NCBI RefSeq assembly: GCF_022808935.1
Contig: NZ_JAKZFR010000001.1
Span: forward strand, 310,001-374,000
Direction: 5' to 3'
Length of the DNA: 64,000 nucleotides
DNA from: Geothrix sp. SG200
Lineage (GTDB): Bacteria; Acidobacteriota; Holophagae; Holophagales; Holophagaceae
Below the pieces are notes generated by a model that was not told the DNA's origin, searched no databases, and saw only the letters and a list, made by a program, of their open reading frames with translations. A program made the translations under genes and the position numbers. Below are positions 15,983 to 23,881 of this stretch, piece by piece (positions within the stretch are counted from its first letter, which is position 1; every line of letters starts with the position of its first letter).

Positions 15983-16028
15983 TTGACCAATGTGACTCGT
16001 TCGGTAATGTTAGTGAAATAGTCACATT
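15983..16028 (+). promoter_or_regulatory. Promoter and probable Rrf2 operator
   Basis: TTGACC at 15983-15988 and TAATGT at 16005-16010 form a good sigma-70-type promoter with a 16-base spacer. A perfect 9-bp inverted repeat, AATGTGACT at 15989-15997 and AGTCACATT at 16020-16028, begins in the spacer and brackets the -10 and transcription start region. It lies 10 bases before the Rrf2 start codon, so autorepression is likely. Confidence 0.65.
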
Positions 16029-16038
16029 CCGGGGCCCC

Positions 16039-16518
16039 ATGATCGGCATCTCCAGACAGACGGACTACGCGGCGAGGCTGGTGCTGCACCTGGCCACGCT
16101 CGAGCCCGGCACGCGCGTCTCCATCGGCGAGATCGCCCAGCTCCGCCTCCTGCCGGAGGCCTTCGTGCGGCGCCTGTCCGCCAGCCTCGTGAAGACGGAC
16201 ATCCTCCGCACGGCCCGGGGCACGGGGGGCGGCATCAGCCTGGCGCGGCCCGCCGCGGAGATCTCGCTGCTCGATGTCATCGAGGCGGTGGAGGGCGGCA
16301 TCGTCCTCAACCAGTGCCTCGACGGCAAGCACATCTGCCCCCTGTCGAAGGGCTGCCCCGTGCAGGGCGCCTGGGCGGCCGCCACGCAGGCCCTGCGGGA
16401 CCACCTGGCGGGCGTGCGCTTCGACGCCCTGGCCCACGATTCCGAGGCGCACCTCAGCGCCCACCTCTCCCGCCACGCCGCCGTCCGGACGGCGGCGTCG
16501 GCCTGTACCGTCTCCTAG
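16039..16518 (+). CDS. Rrf2 family transcriptional regulator (Fe-S type)
   Basis: This 159-residue winged-helix protein has the family start ISRQTDYAARLVLHLA, the recognition helix LLPEAFVRRLSASLVKTDIL, and RGTGGGISLARPAAEISLLDVIEAVEG. Three cysteines, Cys93-x6-Cys100-x5-Cys106, sit where IscR and NsrR bind an iron-sulfur cluster, so it probably senses NO, oxygen or redox state. I use the ATG at 16039; a frame open upstream covers the promoter. It lies 37 bases before cydA in the same direction, making the cytochrome bd genes its likely targets. Confidence 0.9.
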   Translation: MIGISRQTDYAARLVLHLATLEPGTRVSIGEIAQLRLLPEAFVRRLSASLVKTDILRTARGTGGGISLARPAAEISLLDVIEAVEGGIVLNQCLDGKHICPLSKGCPVQGAWAAATQALRDHLAGVRFDALAHDSEAHLSAHLSRHAAVRTAASACTVS

Positions 16519-16555
16519 CGCACTCACCCATACCCCCCCCTGAAAGGAGGACACC

Positions 16556-17875
16556 TTGGATGTCCTAGCCCTGTCGCGCCTGCAATTCGCGGTCGCCACC
16601 TACTTCCACTTCCTGTTCGTGCCCCTGACGCTGGGCCTCTCGATGCTCGTCGCCCTCATGGAGACGCAGTACGTGCGCACCGGCGACGAGGACTACAAGC
16701 GCATGGCGAAGTTCTGGGGGAAGCTCTTCCTCATCAACTTCGCCGTGGGCGTGGTGACGGGCCTGACGCTGGAGTTCCAGTTCGGCACGAACTGGTCGCG
16801 CTACTCCGCCTACGTGGGCGACATCTTCGGCTCGCTGCTGGCCATCGAGGCCACGGCGGCCTTCTTCCTGGAGTCCACCTTCATCGCCGTGTGGCACTTC
16901 GGCTGGGAGAAGCTCTCGAAGAAGGCCCACGTCACCGCCATCTGGCTGGTGGCCATCGCCTCGAACCTCTCGGCCTTCTGGATCCTGGTGGCCAACGCCT
17001 GGATGCAGCACCCCACGGGCTTCGTGCTGCGGAACGGCCGCGCCGAGCTGGCGGACTTCGTCGCCGTCATCACCCAGCGCTTCGCCATCCTGGAGTTCAT
17101 CCACACCCTGGGCGGCGCCTACCTCACGGCGGGCTTCTTCGTGCTGGGCATCTCCGCCTGGCACCTGATCCGCAGGCATGAGACGGCCTTCTTCAAGAAG
17201 TCCTTCCGCCTGGCGGCGGCCTGGACGCTGATCTTCGCGCTGTTTGAGATCGCCCAGGGCCACATGAACGCCGAGATCCTCAGCACCGCCCAGCCCACCA
17301 AGCTGGCGGCCATGGAGGCCCACTGGGAGACGGGCCGCCACGTGCCCATGCACCTGCTGGCCTGGCCCGACGCCGCGAACGAGCGCAACACCGTGCAGTC
17401 GCTCTCCGTGCCCAGCGGCCTCAGCCTGCTGGCCACCTACTCCACCGGCGGCGAGGTGAAGGGCCTGAAGGACTACCCCGCCTCGGAGCGCCCGCCCGTG
17501 CTGCCCGTGTTCCTCAGCTTCCGCGCCATGGTGGGCCTGGGCATGCTGTTCCTGGCGCTGGGCCTCTGGGCCTTCCTCAAGCGCCACCGCATCGAAGAGC
17601 AGCCGCGCTTCCTGAAGGTGCTGCCCTGGCTCATCCCGCTGCCCTACCTGGCCAACGAGCTGGGCTGGACCATCGCGGAGCTGGGCCGCCAGCCGTGGAT
17701 CGTCTACGGCCTGATGAAGACCTCCGACGCCGTGTCGCCCCTGGCCACCTCGCAGGTGGGCACCTCGCTCGCGGCGTTCTTCCTCGTCTACGCGCTGCTG
17801 GGCGCGGTGGACTTCTACCTGCTGTTCACGTTCGCCCGCAAGGGCCCTGACGCCGCCGCCGCGGCCGCGAAGTGA
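16556..17875 (+). CDS. cydA: Cytochrome bd ubiquinol oxidase subunit I
   Basis: This 439-residue membrane subunit carries the heme and quinol sites of the high-affinity cytochrome bd oxidase. It begins LALSRLQFAVATYFHFLFVPLTLGLS, with the conserved His near the heme b595 site. It also includes ETQYVRTGDEDYKRMAKFWGKLF, GRQPWIVYGLMKT, and multiple membrane spans. Its length and short loop after the sixth helix suit the short-Q-loop class. The start codon is TTG at 16556, supported by AAAGGAGG six bases upstream. cydB follows 11 bases after the stop. Confidence 0.95.
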   Translation: MDVLALSRLQFAVATYFHFLFVPLTLGLSMLVALMETQYVRTGDEDYKRMAKFWGKLFLINFAVGVVTGLTLEFQFGTNWSRYSAYVGDIFGSLLAIEATAAFFLESTFIAVWHFGWEKLSKKAHVTAIWLVAIASNLSAFWILVANAWMQHPTGFVLRNGRAELADFVAVITQRFAILEFIHTLGGAYLTAGFFVLGISAWHLIRRHETAFFKKSFRLAAAWTLIFALFEIAQGHMNAEILSTAQPTKLAAMEAHWETGRHVPMHLLAWPDAANERNTVQSLSVPSGLSLLATYSTGGEVKGLKDYPASERPPVLPVFLSFRAMVGLGMLFLALGLWAFLKRHRIEEQPRFLKVLPWLIPLPYLANELGWTIAELGRQPWIVYGLMKTSDAVSPLATSQVGTSLAAFFLVYALLGAVDFYLLFTFARKGPDAAAAAAK

Positions 17876-17886
17876 GGGAGGCGACC

Positions 17887-18912
17887 ATGCTGGAATCCAT
17901 CTGGTTCGTGATCTGGGGCGTGGCCTGGGCCGTCTACTTCATGCTCGACGGCTTCGACCTGGGCCTGGGCACGCTGTTCCCCTTCCTGGCGAAGGACGAA
18001 ACCGACAAGCGCATCCTCGTGAACGCCATGGGGCCCTTCTGGGACGGCAACGAGGTGTGGCTCATCACGGCGGGCGGCGTGACCTTCGCGGCCTTCCCAA
18101 GGGCCTACGCCATCATGTTCTCCGGCCTCTACACGCCGCTGATGCTGCTGCTCTTCGCGCTCATCCTGCGGGGCGTGGCCTTCGAGTTCCGGGGCAAGGT
18201 GGACAGCGACCGCTGGCGCGCCACGTGGGACGCCTGCCTGGTGGCGGGCTCCTTCCTGCCCGCGCTGCTGCTGGGCGTGGCCTTCGCCAACATCTTCCAG
18301 GGCCTGCCCCTGGACGCTGCGGGGCTCTTCCACGGCAACCTGCTCACGCTGCTGAACCCCTACGGCCTGCTGGGCGGCGCGCTGTTCGTGCTGATCTTCG
18401 CCGTGCATGGCGCCCTGTGGCTGACCACCCGCACCGAGGGCGACCTGCAGGCGCGGGCCGGCCGCATGGCCACCACCCTGTGGCTGATGGAAGCCGTCGT
18501 GGCCGTGGCCTTCCTCGTCCAGACCTGGTTCAGCACGCGGCTCTGGCAGAACGTGCTGGCGAAGCCCGTCCTCCTCGCGCTGCCCCTGCTGGCCGTGGCG
18601 GGCCTGCTGCTGACGCGGGTCTTCGCAGGGAAGGGCGCCTGGTGGAAGGCCTGGTTCGCCTCGTCGGCCCTCATCCTGGGCGCCGTGCTCTTCGGCGTGG
18701 CGGGCCTCTTCCCCGATCTTCTGCCCTCCAGCCTGGACCCCGCGGCCTCGGTGACGGCGTTCAACGCCGCCTCCAGCCCGCTGACGCTGAAGATCATGCT
18801 GGGCGTGGTGCTCTGCTTCCTGCCCGTGGTCATCGGCTACCAGCTGTGGGTGTACCTGACGTTCCGGGATGCGGTGACCGCCGAGAGCATCGAACGCGGA
18901 CCTTCCTACTGA
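17887..18912 (+). CDS. cydB: Cytochrome bd ubiquinol oxidase subunit II
   Basis: This 341-residue integral membrane subunit pairs with CydA. It has the family N-terminus WFVIWGVAWAVYFMLDGFDLGLGTLFPFL, followed by MGPFWDGNEVWLITAGG and about eight hydrophobic spans. The ATG at 17887 has GGGAGG upstream. A GC-rich hairpin follows the stop. No cydX-like small ORF is apparent, and cydC/cydD are not in this window. Confidence 0.95.
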   Translation: MLESIWFVIWGVAWAVYFMLDGFDLGLGTLFPFLAKDETDKRILVNAMGPFWDGNEVWLITAGGVTFAAFPRAYAIMFSGLYTPLMLLLFALILRGVAFEFRGKVDSDRWRATWDACLVAGSFLPALLLGVAFANIFQGLPLDAAGLFHGNLLTLLNPYGLLGGALFVLIFAVHGALWLTTRTEGDLQARAGRMATTLWLMEAVVAVAFLVQTWFSTRLWQNVLAKPVLLALPLLAVAGLLLTRVFAGKGAWWKAWFASSALILGAVLFGVAGLFPDLLPSSLDPAASVTAFNAASSPLTLKIMLGVVLCFLPVVIGYQLWVYLTFRDAVTAESIERGPSY

Positions 18913-18938
18913 TCTGATCCCTCGCGTGTGAACCGGCT

Positions 18939-18961
18939 CCCCGTCCCATGGCGGGGCGGGG
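18939..18961 (+). terminator. Hairpin after cydB
   Basis: CCCCGTCCC (18939-18947) can pair with GGGGCGGGG (18953-18961) with one mismatch, and is followed by a CCTTTGT stretch. It lies 27 bases after the cydB stop codon. Confidence 0.5.
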
Positions 18962-19012
18962 GGCCTTTGTGTCCCATGCCCCGCTTCTGGGGCGATGCCA
19001 AGGAGATGTCCC

Positions 19013-19624
19013 ATGAAGTCCCTCATCCTGCCGGTGGCTCTGGCCGCCGGGTTGCTGAGCTCTGCCCCGCTCCGGGCCCAGGAAGGGCCATGGATGGTGC
19101 GCCTGCGCGCCGTCTCGCTCCAGCCCGCCGACAAGTCCGACGCGGCCTCCGGCCTCCCCGCCGACGCCATCCACGTCAGCTCGAAGACCATTCCGGAAGT
19201 GGACATCAGCTACTTCTTCACGAAGAACCTCGCCGCGGAGCTGGTGCTCACCGTGCCCCAGGAGCACGACGTCACGCTGTCGGGCGCGAAGATCGGCACC
19301 TTCAAGGAGCTGCCGCCCACCCTCACGGCCCAGTGGCACTTCCTCCCGGACCAGACGATGGATCCCTACGTGGGCCTGGGCCTGAACCTCACCTTGATCT
19401 CCGATGTGAAGCTGGCGGGCGGCGCCCTGGACCTGGACAAGACCAGCGTCGGCCTCGCCGCCCAGGTGGGCGTGGACGTCAAGGTCGCGAAGCGGTGCTT
19501 CATCAACCTGGATGCGAAGTTCGCGCAGATCCGCAGCGACGTGAAGACCGCCGCCGGCGCCAAGGTCACCACGGTGAAGGTGGATCCGTTCCTCTTCGGG
19601 GTGGGTGTCGGCTACCGGTTTTAA
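19013..19624 (+). CDS. OmpW family outer-membrane beta-barrel protein
   Basis: The product has 203 residues. A signal peptide (about 1-22) ends in LRAQ, and the mature protein starts EGPWMVRLRAVSLQP, as OmpW proteins do. Conserved OmpW features include IPEVDISYFFTKNLAAELVLT, PPTLTAQWHF, DPYVGLGLNLT, and a C-terminus FLFGVGVGYRF with the terminal aromatic residue needed for outer-membrane insertion. OmpW proteins are small eight-stranded channels for hydrophobic molecules. The ATG at 19013 follows AAGGAG. A large palindrome follows the stop. Confidence 0.92.
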   Translation: MKSLILPVALAAGLLSSAPLRAQEGPWMVRLRAVSLQPADKSDAASGLPADAIHVSSKTIPEVDISYFFTKNLAAELVLTVPQEHDVTLSGAKIGTFKELPPTLTAQWHFLPDQTMDPYVGLGLNLTLISDVKLAGGALDLDKTSVGLAAQVGVDVKVAKRCFINLDAKFAQIRSDVKTAAGAKVTTVKVDPFLFGVGVGYRF

Positions 19625-19630
19625 TGTTGT

Positions 19631-19672
19631 CCGATGGATCCCTGCCATGCATGCATGGCAGGGATCCATCGG
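19631..19672. terminator. 42-bp perfect palindrome between convergent genes
   Basis: The 42 bases from CCGATGGATCCC to GGGATCCATCGG are perfectly self-complementary, 21 bases per arm with no spacer. It starts 6 bases after the OmpW stop and lies between convergent genes, so it may be a bidirectional terminator. There is no flanking T-run. Confidence 0.6.
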
Positions 19673-19756
19673 CGCGCTGCGCGCATCCCCCCGGGCCCCC
19701 GCGTCCGGGCTTGCTGTCCGAGGACGTTGGCTAATCGCTGACTCCTTGGAATCAGC

Positions 19757-21520
19757 TCAGGAGATGGGGATCGGCGCTTCGCCTGCGATGCGGGCGAGGC
19801 GCTCGTCCAGGCCGGCGCGGAAGGCGGTCACGGCGTCGTCGGCGTAGGCGCGGAAGTCCTGGGGAAGGCGCCGGTACCGGGCCTGCATCTGGGCGAGCAC
19901 CCGGTCGCGGGCGGATCTGAGCTCGGCCAAATGCTGGGGTAGGCGCTGGGGCACGTCCTGCGCGCGGGCGGCCTGGAGGCGCGCCTCGAAGGTCCGCGCC
20001 AGCTCCTGCAGGCTGGCCTTGAACCGCTCGAGCTCGAGGAGGCTGCGGGTGATCTTGAAGTAGTGGTGGCCCTTGACGGCCAGGGTGACGGTCTCGGGCA
20101 CCATGAGGGGCCGCGCGAAGAAGCCCTTCACCAGGAAGCGCCAGTAGGCCCAGCCGTAGCGCGAGAAGGTCTGGACGAGAAGGGACCGGACGAAGGCCCG
20201 GAGCTCCATGGCGTGCAGCTTCCGCCGCGTGGCGCGATGGGGTTTCAGGGTCTTCAGGAGCCGCAGGCAGCGGTCGAAGTAGCGGTCCGGGTGGTAGATC
20301 TCGGCCAGGAGGCGCTTGTAGCCGTCGACGAGCTTGCGGGGCTCCATCTTCGGGAGGAAGTTGAGGCGCAGGTCGTGGGTGTTGTTGCCGCCGCCGGAAT
20401 CGCCCGTGAGGCGCCCCTCCGCCGCCAGACGCCGGTGGAGGCGGGTACGGGGCAGGGCCGTGAGCAGGCCCACCATGGCCGTGGGGATGGCGGCCTCCTG
20501 GATGAAGCGGGCCTGGCGCTCGAAGATGTCGCCGCGGTCGCTATCGAAGCCCACGATGAAGCCGCCGCAGACCTCCATGCCCTTGCGCTGGATCGTCCGG
20601 ACGCTGGCGAGCAGGTCGGCCCGGAGGTTCTGCTGCTTGCCGGCGGCCTTCAGGGCGCAGGGGTCGGGCGTCTCGATGCCCAGGAACACCATGTTGAAGC
20701 CGGCCTGGACCATCTGGTCCATGAGGGATTCGTCGCTGGCCAGGTCCAGGCTGGCCTCGGTGAAGAAGGCGAAGGGGTGGTGGTGGGCGCGCTGCCAGGG
20801 GATCAGCTCGGCGAGCAGGGCCTTCACCTCCCGGCGGTTCCCGATGAAGTTGTCGTCCACCAGGAAGAGGGGACCGCGCCAGCCTTCCCGATGCAGGAGC
20901 TCCAGCTCGTGGAGGAACTGGGCCGGCGTCTTGGTGCGGGGACGGCGGCCGAAGAGCTCGATGATGTCGCAGAACTCGCAATCGAACGGGCAGCCGCGGG
21001 AGAACTGCAGAGCCATCTCGGCGTAGTCCTTCCGCCGAACCAGGTCGAAGCGCGGCGCGGGGCTGCGCGTGAGGTCGGGCTTCTCCGCGCTGGCGTAGAG
21101 GGGCTTGGCTTCCCCCTTGGCGTAGTCCTGGAGGAACAGCGGCAGCGTGACTTCCGCCTCGTTCAGCACGAAGTGGGCCACGCCTTCGATCTGGTCATGG
21201 CAGCTGGTGGGGTAGGGCCCGCCCGCCACCACCGGCTTGCCCAGCGTGTTGCAGCGGCGGACGACCCGCGCCATGGATTCCTTCTGCACGATCATGGCGG
21301 AGATGAAGACGAGGTCTGCCGCGGCGAGGGCGGCATCCGTCAGCGGCGTCACGTTCAGGTCCACCATGGAGACCTCGGTGCCCTCCGGCAGCAGGGCCGC
21401 CACCGTGAGCAGGCCCAGGGGCGGGAAGACCGCCTTCTTGCCGATGAAGGGCAGGGCGTAGCGCATGCTCCAGTAGGTGGGCGGCATTTCCGGATAGACC
21501 AGCAGGACTCTGAGTCCCAA
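19757..21520 (-). CDS. B12-binding radical SAM protein
   Basis: The product has about 587 residues. The N-terminal half (about 1-135) is a cobalamin-binding Rossmann domain, with LRVLLVYPEMPPTYWSM and DLVFISAMIVQKESM. The radical SAM domain has its [4Fe-4S] cluster ligands at Cys177-x3-Cys181-x2-Cys184 (SRGCPFDCEFCDI) and GGFIVGFDSD further on. The remaining C-terminal region resembles DUF4070, found in methyltransferase-type members such as hopanoid methylases. The substrate is not predictable. I choose the TTG at 21520: the Rossmann strand begins four residues in and AAGGGGG lies just upstream. It follows the SAM methyltransferase gene in the same direction. Confidence 0.88.
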   Translation of the reverse strand: MGLRVLLVYPEMPPTYWSMRYALPFIGKKAVFPPLGLLTVAALLPEGTEVSMVDLNVTPLTDAALAAADLVFISAMIVQKESMARVVRRCNTLGKPVVAGGPYPTSCHDQIEGVAHFVLNEAEVTLPLFLQDYAKGEAKPLYASAEKPDLTRSPAPRFDLVRRKDYAEMALQFSRGCPFDCEFCDIIELFGRRPRTKTPAQFLHELELLHREGWRGPLFLVDDNFIGNRREVKALLAELIPWQRAHHHPFAFFTEASLDLASDESLMDQMVQAGFNMVFLGIETPDPCALKAAGKQQNLRADLLASVRTIQRKGMEVCGGFIVGFDSDRGDIFERQARFIQEAAIPTAMVGLLTALPRTRLHRRLAAEGRLTGDSGGGNNTHDLRLNFLPKMEPRKLVDGYKRLLAEIYHPDRYFDRCLRLLKTLKPHRATRRKLHAMELRAFVRSLLVQTFSRYGWAYWRFLVKGFFARPLMVPETVTLAVKGHHYFKITRSLLELERFKASLQELARTFEARLQAARAQDVPQRLPQHLAELRSARDRVLAQMQARYRRLPQDFRAYADDAVTAFRAGLDERLARIAGEAPIPIS

Positions 21521-21585
21521 TCCCGCCCCCTTCCTGGTTCTGAAACCAGGACAAGGGTCGGCCCTTCCGGGTCTGGGGCAAGCCG

Positions 21586-22419
21586 CTATTCCCGGACCGC
21601 CACCACTTCCAGGTACTCGGCCTCGACATCCGTGGTGCCGTCCTGGGCGCGGTTGTGGTCGGCCCAGAGCTGCTCGAGATCCTGGTGCAGGGCCATCTGC
21701 CCGTCGGAATCCAGCGAGGCGAAGGCCCGGTTGAGCGGGCCGTAGTAGGTCTGGAAGAAGTCCACCACGTCCCCTGGCGGGAAGGGATAGCGCATGGGAT
21801 ACAGGTGCTTGCGGGACTCCACCTTCGCCACGCCCTCGCGGAATCGCTCGCGGACCGTGGCCTCGTCCCCCCACTTCACCGGGGGCGCCATGAGCGGGGG
21901 CGGCGGGACATGCTTGCCGATGGCCTTGAACATCTGGCCGACGAAGCCCTCGGGCGTCCAGTTCGCCATGGCGATGCGGCCGCCGGGCCGGCACACGCGC
22001 ACCAGCTCGGCCGCCACCTGCTCGGGCCGAGGCGCGAACATGGCGCCGATGAGGCTCACCACCAGGTCGAACGCCGCATCCTCGTAGGCGATCATTTCCG
22101 CATCGCCTTCCTCGAAGCGGGCCTCCACGCCTTCGGCCCTGGCGCGGGACCGCGCGGCCTCGATGGCGTTGGTGGCGATGTCGATGCCCGTCACGCGCAC
22201 CCCGGCCCGCGCCGCGGGAATCGCGATCTGGCCCGCGCCGCAGGCCACGTCCAGCATCCGCGTGCCGGGCTCGGGGCCGAGGCGGTTCAGGAACTCCAGG
22301 GCCCCCGGTTCCAGGTAGGTGGCGAAATGGCCGTAGTTGCCGGCCATCCACACGGCTTTGAGGCGGGCCTTGAGGGCGGCCATGTCTGGCGTCAGGGGGG
22401 CGGTGGCGGTCGCGGTCAT
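21586..22419 (-). CDS. Class I SAM-dependent methyltransferase
   Basis: This 277-residue methyltransferase has motif [17 protein letters not shown] at about 55-70, [13 protein letters not shown] after strand 2, and a [17 protein letters not shown] segment typical of UbiE/ArsM-like small-molecule methyltransferases. The ATG at 22419 has GGAGG upstream. It lies 65 bases before the B12-radical SAM gene on the same strand and may share its transcript. The methyl acceptor is unknown. Confidence 0.88.
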   Translation of the reverse strand: MTATATAPLTPDMAALKARLKAVWMAGNYGHFATYLEPGALEFLNRLGPEPGTRMLDVACGAGQIAIPAARAGVRVTGIDIATNAIEAARSRARAEGVEARFEEGDAEMIAYEDAAFDLVVSLIGAMFAPRPEQVAAELVRVCRPGGRIAMANWTPEGFVGQMFKAIGKHVPPPPLMAPPVKWGDEATVRERFREGVAKVESRKHLYPMRYPFPPGDVVDFFQTYYGPLNRAFASLDSDGQMALHQDLEQLWADHNRAQDGTTDVEAEYLEVVAVRE

Positions 22420-22617
22420 GGTCGCACCTCCGGGTGGCTGGGTCTGGCGGCCCAAGGCATCTGCCCGGGAATGGCTGGGCAGCCAAGGACAGAGCCCCAA
22501 GATGGGATTTATTGAACCTGAGTCAATGAATCAAAACGATTTTTGCATCGGTTTTTAACCATGGCTTCGCCTGAATCCCGGGCTGGGCTCTGGCGAAGGC
22601 CACGGTGGCCCTGACCC

Positions 22618-23841
22618 TCAGACCTTCTCGAACAGCACGATGCGGTTGCTGTTGGTGCCCTTGTCGTTGTTGTCCACGCCCCAGATGTGGGCGGTCTTGG
22701 TGAAGACCTGGGTGTTCACCAGCACCCCGTGGGCGCGGAAGCCCGCCGCCAGGCCCAGGGGCAGGGCGACCTCGTCGAGCTTCAGCCTGCCGCCCCGCAC
22801 CTCGCCCACCTCGAAGGCCACGAAGCCGCCGGACCGGGTGAGGCGGAACAGCTCGGCGAAGACCTCGCCCATGGCCTGGGACCAGGCTTCCACCGTGCGG
22901 TGGGTGCTGAGGCCCCGGCCGATGGCCTGGGCGTCCAGGCCGTTGAACCAGCAGCGCAGCCAGTTGTCGCCCACGTAGTCGACCACATCGAGGAAGGGCG
23001 GCGAGGTGACGGTGAGGGTCACGGAGCCGTCCGCCAGGGCCGGTGTGGACCGGGCCTCGCCGGTGAGGAAGAACGCGTCCTCGGCCGCCATCGCCAGGTT
23101 CCGCAGGGCCAGGGCGTCGAGCCCGGCGAGGAGCTGCCGCGTCTTCTTCAGGACCAGCGCGTGGGTGTCCCGGTAGGGGGGCACCTGCTCGCGCTTGGCG
23201 TTGATCTGGCGCTGCTTGTCGGCGCTGACCGCCTGGTTGGGAGGCAGGGTGTAGACGGAGAAGAAACCGGGGCTGTGGCCCGTGAGGCGGTTGGTGGCCA
23301 CCATGCGGATCCAGGCGTCCAGCGCGTCCAGCTCGCCCGCGGCCTCGCGGCCCAGGAACCAGGCCCGCAGGCCGCGGATCTCGGCTTCGGTGTCGGCGTG
23401 GAAGAACATGGACAGGTCCAGCCCGTCGGAGGCGCCGGCGCGGGGGATGTCCGCCAGGCGCGCGGCCACGGCGGCGGGCTCCGGGGGCGTGAGGCGGGGC
23501 TCCGCCAGCATCCGGGACAGGGGATTGAGATCGTTGGCGGCCACGCGGCGTCCCATGAGGGCCGCCTCCAGCGCGGTGGTGCCCCGGCCGCTGAAGGGAT
23601 CGTAGACCCGCTCGCCGGGCAGGGTGAGGCGCTCGATGAAGTGCCGGGGGAGCTGGGGCTTGTAGCAGGCCCGGTACGAGATCTCGTGGAGGTTGGCGGC
23701 CTGCCGCTGGCGGGAGGTCCAGAACTCGGCCGATAGGCGGGGGCGCCGGCCGGAGGCCGTCTCGACCTCATCCCAGGCCGCGTCCTCCACCGGGGCGAGG
23801 TCGGCCAGGAAGGCCCTGCTCGCGGCTGTCTCCGTATCCAT
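22618..23841 (-). CDS. Solitary DNA methyltransferase (N4/N6, amino-methylating type)
   Basis: This 407-residue protein has the two sequence signatures of the N-4/N-6 amino-methylating DNA methyltransferases: SAM-binding DPFSGRGTT at 81-89, and catalytic TSPPF at 279-283. The motif order is SAM site first, then catalytic, and about 190 residues between them include a probable target-recognition region. No restriction endonuclease or specificity gene lies nearby, so it is orphan here. The ATG at 23841 was chosen because of nearby AAAGGCAGG; the frame remains open to 23901. It is divergent from the NtrY-like kinase. Confidence 0.85.
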   Translation of the reverse strand: MDTETAASRAFLADLAPVEDAAWDEVETASGRRPRLSAEFWTSRQRQAANLHEISYRACYKPQLPRHFIERLTLPGERVYDPFSGRGTTALEAALMGRRVAANDLNPLSRMLAEPRLTPPEPAAVAARLADIPRAGASDGLDLSMFFHADTEAEIRGLRAWFLGREAAGELDALDAWIRMVATNRLTGHSPGFFSVYTLPPNQAVSADKQRQINAKREQVPPYRDTHALVLKKTRQLLAGLDALALRNLAMAAEDAFFLTGEARSTPALADGSVTLTVTSPPFLDVVDYVGDNWLRCWFNGLDAQAIGRGLSTHRTVEAWSQAMGEVFAELFRLTRSGGFVAFEVGEVRGGRLKLDEVALPLGLAAGFRAHGVLVNTQVFTKTAHIWGVDNNDKGTNSNRIVLFEKV

Positions 23842-23881
23842 CGCCCTGCCTTTCGGGGAGCTTCCAGGATAGCCTGCTGGC

